From: Methanothrix harundinacea
Lineage (GTDB): Archaea; Halobacteriota; Methanosarcinia; Methanotrichales; Methanotrichaceae
DNA: 10,678 nucleotides
Direction of reading: 5' to 3'
Assembly: GCA_002502785.1 (NCBI GenBank)
Contig: DAQG01000049.1
Coordinates: forward strand, 1 to 10,678
Shown: piece after piece, positions 6,297 to 10,678 of the stretch
How positions within the stretch are numbered: the first letter of the stretch is position 1
Layout of the letters: each line of letters opens with the position of its first letter
Translations under genes and position numbers: made by a program
Notes under the pieces: generated by a model
Told to the model about the DNA's origin: nothing
Databases searched by the model: none
Seen by the model: the letters and a program-made list of their open reading frames with translations, nothing else

Positions 6297-7462
6297 TTTA
6301 GGGCTTCCAGATCTATTTTCAGGTCGTCTCCCATCAAGACTCCGTCCATCTTCGCCTTTGAGAGGGAGAATAGGGTGAACTGGTCGTATCTGGCGTTTTC
6401 AAGGTTCGCGCCGGATAGATCGGCCCCCGTCATCTCAACGGTGGTCAGCGTGGCCTCCCTGAGATCGGCCCTGCTCAGATTGGCGTTTGTGAGATATATC
6501 CGGTCGAGGTTGGCGTTCTTGAGGTATGCCCCGCTCAGATCCACGTCTCGAAGGTCGAGCCCCTGTAGATAAACCCGTCCCATCCTCGCGTTGCTCAGGT
6601 TCGATTTGACCAGGCGAACGGCAGTAAGATCAGCGTCGGTCAGGTCCGCACTGGATAGATCTGCACCGGTAAGGTCTGCATAGGGAAGTTTTGTCCCGCG
6701 CAAATTTGAGCCGATCAGCTTAGATTCAGTCAGGTCGGCGTACGCCAGGAGGGCCCAGTTGAGGTTTGCGCCGGAGAGGTCAGACCTCATCAAGTACGCC
6801 CTGGAAAAGTCGGCATCTGTAAGGTCAGCGCCCGAGAGATCGGTCCCGTAAAACTCGGCCCTCGAGAACTGGCCCCTGTTCAGATAGCTGTTGCTCATGT
6901 CCGCCCAGCTCATGTGAGCTCCGACGAAGTTGCCGCCGATAAGGTAGACGTCCACCATCGTCGCGCCGGACAGGTCGGTCCGAAAGAGCCTGGCGTTCGT
7001 CAGCTCTGCACCCGTCAGATCGGCGTCAGATAGGTCCGCCCGGGTTAGATCGGCTTTGGTCAGATCCGACTCCGTCAACACGGCGTCCGACATCTTCGCC
7101 CCCCAGAGAGTGGCCTCAGATAGGTCTGCGCCCGCCAAGATCGCGCCTGATAGATCCGCTCCGGTCAGGTCCGCTCCATTGAGCTTGGCTCCGGTCAGAT
7201 CAGCGCCATTCAGCCAGGCGGAAATTAAATAGGCGTTGTGTAGGTCGGCTTCCTTCAGGCTCGCGCCTCGCAGGTCGGACTGGTTCAATTTGGCGCCGCT
7301 GAGATCCAGGCCGGATAGATCAGCTTGTCTCAGATCGGTGCGATCAAATATCTTCACTTCTATGCTTTCGAGGTCAGCGCCACTCCCGCCAAGACATAGG
7401 AGGAGCGATATGATCGCCGTGGTGCTGAGCAACCTGGCGACTTGAAGGCCAATTTCCGTCAT
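6293..7462 (-). CDS. Exported pentapeptide-repeat protein
   Basis: The protein has 389 residues. Residues 1-29 are a signal peptide (MTEIGLQVARLL, a hydrophobic core, ending GGSGA). From about residue 39 to 360 the sequence is an almost unbroken run of A(D/N)LxX pentapeptides such as ADLSG, ADLTG, ANLSR and TKLPY, some 60 or more. That is enough for about 16 coils of the right-handed quadrilateral beta-helix known for this family. A short C-terminal cap (SLSKAKMDG to IDLEALK) follows. Family members bind protein surfaces, and some mimic DNA, but an exported one is unlikely to act on gyrase. The start is supported by GAGAGG at 7469-7474, six bases before the ATG. The gene lies 43 bp behind the transglutaminase-like gene, so the two may share a transcript. 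Its 3' end is duplicated as stubs at 1853-1942 and 4259-4337. Confidence 0.92.
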   Translation of the reverse strand: MTEIGLQVARLLSTTAIISLLLCLGGSGADLESIEVKIFDRTDLRQADLSGLDLSGAKLNQSDLRGASLKEADLHNAYLISAWLNGADLTGAKLNGADLTGADLSGAILAGADLSEATLWGAKMSDAVLTESDLTKADLTRADLSDADLTGAELTNARLFRTDLSGATMVDVYLIGGNFVGAHMSWADMSNSYLNRGQFSRAEFYGTDLSGADLTDADFSRAYLMRSDLSGANLNWALLAYADLTESKLIGSNLRGTKLPYADLTGADLSSADLTDADLTAVRLVKSNLSNARMGRVYLQGLDLRDVDLSGAYLKNANLDRIYLTNANLSRADLREATLTTVEMTGADLSGANLENARYDQFTLFSLSKAKMDGVLMGDDLKIDLEALK

Positions 7463-7468
7463 GTTGAA

Positions 7469-7474
7469 CCTCTC
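7469..7474 (-). promoter_or_regulatory. Ribosome binding site of the pentapeptide-repeat gene
   Basis: On the - strand GAGAGG precedes the ATG at 7462 by six bases, fixing the start. A TATAAT-like stretch is seen near 7505-7512, overlapping the stop of the upstream gene, but is weak evidence for a separate promoter. Confidence 0.55.
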
Positions 7475-7505
7475 GACAATTTTGGGTTGGATCCGATGGG
7501 GCCGA

Positions 7506-8189
7506 TTATACCAATCTCCATTTCGGGTTTATGAAGTCCAGGTATTCGAAGTCGACGAAACTGTAAGGCGCGGAATAATACTGGTCGTCGTCTCTCATGA
7601 CTCCATAGTAGCTATCAACCGCAAGCCAGCGATCGGGCTGTTTCGGATCTTCGACCAGAATCCATAGGTGTCCCTGCCAATCCCATTCGCTCGGATCATA
7701 CATATATCTTACTCTATAATTAAAATTTCCGTAGGTATCAGCTAGCTTCTTCGATCCGTCGTAACACATTCCAAGGGGCGTCACCGGGAATATGACCCTT
7801 CGGGTCACGTCTTTGATGAGGGTGCTGTCGTCCGTCTTGTCGTATGTTACGTTCTTTTGTATGACATCGGGGAGTATGACCATAACCGGTCCCGAAGTGC
7901 TTGGCGGAGTTGCCCAGAGGTCGGCGAGCCTCGGCTCTCCCCCATTTGGGGTCAGATAAGCCAAGCTTCCGTCCGAGAACCTGACCGTCACGTAGGACCT
8001 CTCAGGAGTTGCGTCGTAGCCGTGGGTCGCCAGGAAAAAGGCCAGATCCTGTACGGTCATCCCGATGTCTTCGTAGCTGGAAATAAGTAGCCAGAGATCG
8101 TTCTCCTCGGCACAGTTCGATGTGGCGGGAATGAGCGCCAAACAGAAAATCAGCAATGATATCTTGACTTCTGTTCTGGTGTAGCTCAT
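7506..8189 (-). CDS. Secreted transglutaminase-like (papain-fold) domain protein
   Basis: The protein has 227 residues from ATG 8189; an in-frame TTG at 8210 would add seven but would lie right at the predicted transcript start. The N-terminus has a signal peptide (KISLLIFCLALIPATSNC), so the protein is exported; the Cys is not in a convincing lipobox. The second half shows the order and spacing of a transglutaminase core: Cys142 in GMCYDGSKKLADTYG, His174 in GHLWILVE 32 residues on, and Asp192 in RWLAVDSYYG 18 residues later. This matches the C...HxW...WxxvD pattern of the family, whose members are proteases, amidases or cross-linking enzymes. The first half (after residue 30) is unrecognised. 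With beta-helix and pentapeptide neighbours also exported, a role in trimming or cross-linking surface protein is possible but not shown. Confidence 0.62.
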   Translation of the reverse strand: MSYTRTEVKISLLIFCLALIPATSNCAEENDLWLLISSYEDIGMTVQDLAFFLATHGYDATPERSYVTVRFSDGSLAYLTPNGGEPRLADLWATPPSTSGPVMVILPDVIQKNVTYDKTDDSTLIKDVTRRVIFPVTPLGMCYDGSKKLADTYGNFNYRVRYMYDPSEWDWQGHLWILVEDPKQPDRWLAVDSYYGVMRDDDQYYSAPYSFVDFEYLDFINPKWRLV

Positions 8190-8232
8190 CGCGACCCGCC
8201 GCTGTTTCAATGGCGGGAGTTATTAACTGCCC

Positions 8233-8242
8233 TTATATAAAA
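8233..8242 (-). promoter_or_regulatory. TATA box of the transglutaminase-like gene
   Basis: On the - strand TTTTATATAA is a strong box A. Initiation about 25 bp downstream falls near 8210, leaving about 20 bases of leader before ATG 8189. This argues against the upstream TTG as start unless that mRNA is leaderless. Confidence 0.55.
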
Positions 8243-8324
8243 TATAATCGACTGATCGGAGGACAAACTACTCATAAAGGATTGAGATTAAGACACCAAG
8301 CACTTCTGCCGCGTCATACTTATT

Positions 8325-8335
8325 AAAAAGAGAAG
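8325..8335 (-). terminator. T-rich stretch downstream of the small membrane protein gene
   Basis: On the - strand CTTCTCTTTTT lies about 41 bases after the stop of the 30-residue gene, a plausible archaeal T-tract terminator. It separates that gene from the next promoter at 8233-8242. The rest of the gap 8243-8375 shows no gene. Confidence 0.3.
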
Positions 8336-8375
8336 TCTTAAGGGCTTCCGACGCGACCGCCTGGCGCGGGCACCC

Positions 8376-8468
8376 TCAGAATATCGCTGCCAGAGCGTAG
8401 AGTGGCAGCATAAACGTGACCAGGAACCCTACGACCATCAGTATGATTGCTAATCCATTTTCTCCCAT
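8376..8468 (-). CDS. 30-residue single-span membrane protein
   Basis: A very short gene (30 codons plus TGA) on the - strand, starting MGENGLAIILMVVGFLVTF and ending LYALAAIF. Residues 6-30 are almost all hydrophobic, enough for one membrane helix, with the acidic and polar MGEN end outside the helix. The call rests on a strong ribosome site (GGAGAGGAT at 8473-8481) 4 bases from the ATG, and on a coherent hydrophobic reading frame in an otherwise empty divergent gap. No family is recognised. Such proteins often act as subunits or regulators of membrane complexes or of small-molecule transporters. Its own promoter may be the AT-rich stretch at 8522-8534. Confidence 0.62.
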   Translation of the reverse strand: MGENGLAIILMVVGFLVTFMLPLYALAAIF

Positions 8469-8472
8469 GAAT

Positions 8473-8481
8473 ATCCTCTCC
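8473..8481 (-). promoter_or_regulatory. Ribosome binding site of the small membrane protein gene
   Basis: GGAGAGGAT on the - strand, inside the longer GAGGAGAGGAT. This is one of the best ribosome sites in the window and the main reason for calling the 30-codon frame. Confidence 0.6.
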
Positions 8482-8596
8482 TCAGCATGTTCAGCCAGTT
8501 GGCCGTAAGGTAGGGTGAGGTTGTATTAATTACTATCGGAAGGTCTCGAACTGGGACCACGAACCGAGGCCAATACCTTTAACTATCTTCGGCCTC

Positions 8597-9709
8597 GTGA
8601 TAAAAGATGTGCGATCGATCCAGAAGACCGGTACAAAGGAGCTTGGCGGCAAGCTGGAACGAAGCAGGACGTCGGGAGCGAGATATGTCCTGTTGAGACC
8701 GGCAGGGTATCCTCTCAAGAGCGTTTTTCAGGATTATCCCGAGGTCGCCGACCCTCGTCTCTTCGAGCGTTACGCCCGCGAACAGTGGTATGGCGAGCTG
8801 GTGAGGCCAGGGTGTTACCTCTTCGACAGAAGGCTCTACCCTGATTTCGCCTTCAAGGTCGTTAGGGCCCATCCTCACGTCTCTGTGGTTGGGTCGGATA
8901 CCAAGATCGTGGTGGAGAGAAAGAAGACTGAAGCTACCAAGATCAAGAGCGAGGTTAGTTTCGAGGACGTTGTCGGACAATTGGAGGCCAGAAGGAAGAT
9001 GAGGATCGTGGAGAAGTTTCTTTCCGAGCCCGAGCGTTTCGGCAAGTGGTCTCCGAGAAACATCCTCTTCTACGGTCCGTCCGGCACTGGCAAGACGATG
9101 ATGGCAAAGGCCCTGACAGGGGAGACGAAGGTTCCCATGATCCCCATAAAGGCGACCACCCTCATCGGCGAGTTCGTGGGAGAAGGGTCCAGGCAGATCC
9201 ACGGCCTTTACAAGAGGGCAGAGCAGATGGCGCCCTGCATAATTTTCATCGACGAGCTGGATGCCATAGCCTTGGACAGGAGGTACCAGGACCTCCGGGG
9301 CGATGTCTCGGAGGTGGTGAACGCCCTCCTCACAGAGATGGACGGGATCCACTCGAGGAAGGGGGTCTGCACCATCGCCGCCACCAACAAGATAGAGTTT
9401 CTCGACGACTCCATCAGGAGCAGGTTCGAGGAGGAGATCAGGTTCGGCCTCCCGAACGCTGAGGAGAGGCTCATGATCCTGGAGAAGAACGTTGCTACCC
9501 TCCCGGTGGAGGTGGGACCTCTGAACCTTGTGGCCCTATCCAGGATTACTGAGGGCTTCTCCGGTCGGGACCTGGTGGAGAAGGTCCTGAAGGTGGCTCT
9601 CCACGGTGCCATCATCGACGAGGTCCGGATGGAGCAGCGGCACCTTGAAGAGGCGATGGCGAAAGCGAAGAAGGAGACGAGAGATCCGCCCGCGGAGATG
9701 TTCTCCTGA
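8597..9709 (+). CDS. AAA+ ATPase of the Vps4/SpoVK/PAN-like class
   Basis: The protein has 370 residues from GTG 8597. Residues 1 to about 115 are an N-terminal region not recognised (basic, ending in an ERKK linker); it is presumably the substrate-binding part. The AAA module begins with VSFEDVVGQ (about 120-128). Walker A is GPSGTGKT (160-167), Walker B is CIIFIDELDAI (214-224) with Glu220 as catalytic acid, sensor 1 is ATN (262-264), and the arginine finger region is IRSRF (273-277). The small lid domain has GFSGRDL. Such ATPases form hexamers that unfold or remodel protein. There is no coiled coil or OB fold as in PAN and no C-terminal HbYX motif (it ends EMFS), so it is probably not the proteasome activator. 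No clear ribosome site precedes GTG 8597; GTG 8609 (V5), with GTGAT at 8597-8601 as a weak site, is an alternative start. Confidence 0.9.
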   Translation: MIKDVRSIQKTGTKELGGKLERSRTSGARYVLLRPAGYPLKSVFQDYPEVADPRLFERYAREQWYGELVRPGCYLFDRRLYPDFAFKVVRAHPHVSVVGSDTKIVVERKKTEATKIKSEVSFEDVVGQLEARRKMRIVEKFLSEPERFGKWSPRNILFYGPSGTGKTMMAKALTGETKVPMIPIKATTLIGEFVGEGSRQIHGLYKRAEQMAPCIIFIDELDAIALDRRYQDLRGDVSEVVNALLTEMDGIHSRKGVCTIAATNKIEFLDDSIRSRFEEEIRFGLPNAEERLMILEKNVATLPVEVGPLNLVALSRITEGFSGRDLVEKVLKVALHGAIIDEVRMEQRHLEEAMAKAKKETRDPPAEMFS

Positions 9710-9747
9710 GGGCGTGAACCCTCACTTAGTCTCTCTTTGCGTCCACG

Positions 9748-9765
9748 AAACCCCGGTCGGGTTTT
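9748..9765 (+). terminator. Hairpin with T run after the ATPase gene
   Basis: AAACCC and GGGTTT pair around a 5-base loop and are followed by one more T, 38 bp past the ATPase stop. This could end the transcript. The gap 9710-9829 holds nothing else but an AT-rich stretch near 9793-9817 that may be the promoter of the next gene. Confidence 0.35.
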
Positions 9766-9829
9766 ACCGAAGTTCTGAGGAAAGGGCTTTTGTACAATTT
9801 AGTGCAATACAGTTAAAAATGGCGATGTT

Positions 9830-10333
9830 ATGTGGCGGGAGATTCTGGCTAAGTTCAAGCGTTATCCAGCTCAGGAGAAGGTTGTAAGGCTGATTTTGGA
9901 GAGGGGCTTTCAGGTGAGCGAGCGGGGGAGGGTCGTCTCGGGAGGGATCGAGATACCCCACGCCCAGATCGCAAAAGAGCTGGAAGTGGACAGAAGGGTG
10001 GTGGACACCACCGCCGCGGCGATCGTTGAGGACGAGGAGCTCTGGAAGATCTTCAAGAACGTCCGATCGATGACCTTCCTCTCGGAGGTTGCTCCCGTTG
10101 TGGGCCTGGGCGTCATCGAGATAACCCCTGTGGACGCGGCCCAGACCGGCCTTTTCGGCGAGGTGGCGAGCGCCGTTGCAGAGTACGGCCTGTCAATAAG
10201 GCAGGCGGTCTCCGACGATCCCTTCTTCGTGGAGCAGCCTAAGCTCACCATCATCACCGAGGCGAAGATCCCCGGAGACTTGGTCCGGCTTCTCATGGAC
10301 ATTCGAGGCGTGAGGAGGGTCACGGTATACTAA
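9830..10333 (+). CDS. ACT-domain regulator of amino acid metabolism (COG2150-type)
   Basis: The protein has 167 residues. Residues 10-65 look like a winged-helix DNA-binding part: EKVVRLILERGF, then IPHAQIAKELEVDRRVVDTT as the helix-turn-helix. Residues 88-167 form an ACT domain (VGLGVIEITPVDAAQTGLFGE, a helix AVAEYGLSIRQAVSD, and closing LMDIRGVRRVTVY). ACT domains bind amino acids, so this is probably a transcription factor sensing an amino acid. The ligand cannot be read from the sequence. The architecture matches a family widespread in methanogens. It starts at ATG 9830 with only a weak GGCGAT-like site, and the AT-rich element at 9793-9800 suggests a very short leader. The DUF3795 gene follows after 28 bp. 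Confidence 0.8.
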   Translation: MWREILAKFKRYPAQEKVVRLILERGFQVSERGRVVSGGIEIPHAQIAKELEVDRRVVDTTAAAIVEDEELWKIFKNVRSMTFLSEVAPVVGLGVIEITPVDAAQTGLFGEVASAVAEYGLSIRQAVSDDPFFVEQPKLTIITEAKIPGDLVRLLMDIRGVRRVTVY

Positions 10334-10350
10334 ACATCCATCTATTCTGT

Positions 10351-10356
10351 GGTGAT
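10351..10356 (+). promoter_or_regulatory. Ribosome binding site of the DUF3795 gene
   Basis: GGTGAT lies five bases before ATG 10362 in the short gap behind the ACT-domain gene. It supports this start and translation from a shared transcript. Confidence 0.55.
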
Positions 10357-10361
10357 GCTGA

Positions 10362-10592
10362 ATGAAGATCGGTGTCTGTGGCGTATGTTGTGAAATATGT
10401 CCTCGGAGGGTTGGGGGAAAGTGTCCCAACGGGGAAATAGGATGCGTTCCCATGGAGAACGAGTTCTGCAAAATAGCGATCTGTGCCTTCAATAAAAACG
10501 TAAGGCTTTGCTTTGAGTGTCCCGAATTTCCATGCGAGACGACGAAAGCTGGGCCCATAAGCTATGGTTTTTGCCAGTATATCTCTGGTTAG
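10362..10592 (+). CDS. Small cysteine-rich DUF3795-type protein
   Basis: The protein has 76 residues with ten cysteines in the order and spacing of DUF3795: CGVCCEICPRR near the start, KCPNGEIGC, then FCKIAICAF, and LCFECPEFPCE. These clusters suggest zinc or iron-sulfur binding in the cytoplasm; no transmembrane segment or signal is seen. The family's function is unknown. It sits 28 bp after the ACT-domain regulator on the same strand, so an operon is likely. Within the family many members are longer, so this is a short form, yet it has a proper start and stop. The remaining 86 bases to the window end hold no recognisable gene. Confidence 0.82.
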   Translation: MKIGVCGVCCEICPRRVGGKCPNGEIGCVPMENEFCKIAICAFNKNVRLCFECPEFPCETTKAGPISYGFCQYISG

Positions 10593-10678
10593 ATCTCGAC
10601 GACGGTTCATCCAAACTTGTCTCATCGAAGACATCCTGTCCTTGCCTTCTCCCTTTTGCCGGCAGCGTGCCGAATGTG

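Larger units (their letters stand above)
4338..6388. repeat. Tandem repeat unit 3, continuous with the intact pentapeptide gene
   Basis: This unit contains the upstream block, promoter, beta-helix gene 4503-6194, the convergent 3' flank and the last 90 or so bases of the pentapeptide gene. It alone continues into the complete pentapeptide gene, so its right side is the ancestral arrangement. Confidence 0.78.

Noticed and set aside
6375..6572. Arg/Ser-rich + strand frames over the pentapeptide gene (also 7236-7445)
   Set aside because: They are reverse-strand shadows of the regular A(D/N)LxX repeat codons.
8190..8210. TTG start at 8210 for the transglutaminase-like protein
   Set aside because: No ribosome site precedes it, it coincides with the transcript start expected from the TATA box, and ATG 8189 gives a normal signal peptide. 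A leaderless start cannot be fully excluded.
8341..8349. AGGGCTTCC, as found at the end of the pentapeptide stubs, seen again near the small membrane gene
   Set aside because: Only nine bases match and the sequence on both sides is unrelated, so it is most likely chance.
8579..9352. 257-residue antisense frame over the ATPase
   Set aside because: The + strand carries perfect Walker A and B motifs and sensor 1 in one frame; the antisense translation matches nothing known.

Overview
The window looks archaeal and most like a methanogen of the Methanothrix/Methanosarcinales type. Genes are preceded by archaeal TATA boxes (for example ATATTTAAAT, ATATATAAAT, TTTTATATAA). Ribosome sites are of the AGGTGAT type, complementary to the archaeal 16S 3' end. 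Gene content fits too: multi-copy exported beta-helix proteins, an exported pentapeptide-repeat protein, a COG2150-type ACT-domain regulator and a small Cys-rich DUF3795 protein. The genus is an inference from gene content, not a sequence match.

Positions 1-6388 are a tandem array of three diverged repeat units of about 2 kb (1-1942, 1943-4337, 4338-6388). Each unit holds an upstream block with a TATA box and ribosome site, a roughly 565-residue exported right-handed parallel beta-helix (NosD/PbH1-type) gene on the + strand, and about 90 bp of the 3' end of a convergent pentapeptide-repeat gene on the - strand. Only the third unit runs on into the complete pentapeptide gene (6293-7462). In units 1 and 2 the pentapeptide part is a leftover stub. 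Unit 2 also holds the relic of a fourth beta-helix gene (3783-4154): an N-terminal piece joined directly to a C-terminal piece. The middle gene has lost its own stop codon and reads about 24 codons into this relic. Together these point to duplication of an ancestral beta-helix/pentapeptide convergent pair, amplification, decay and probable gene conversion.

Positions 6293-8468 are on the - strand: the pentapeptide-repeat protein (two parallel-helix superfolds thus converge here), a secreted protein with a transglutaminase-like Cys-His-Asp triad, and a 30-residue single-span membrane protein with a strong ribosome site. Every large gene from 57 to 8189 encodes an exported protein, so this half is probably a cell-surface or envelope locus.

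Positions 8597-10592 are ordinary cytoplasmic genes on the + strand: an AAA+ ATPase with an unrecognised N-terminal region, the ACT-domain regulator, and, 28 bp behind it, the DUF3795 protein, probably co-transcribed with the regulator. No RNA genes, CRISPR arrays, transposases or attachment sites were seen.
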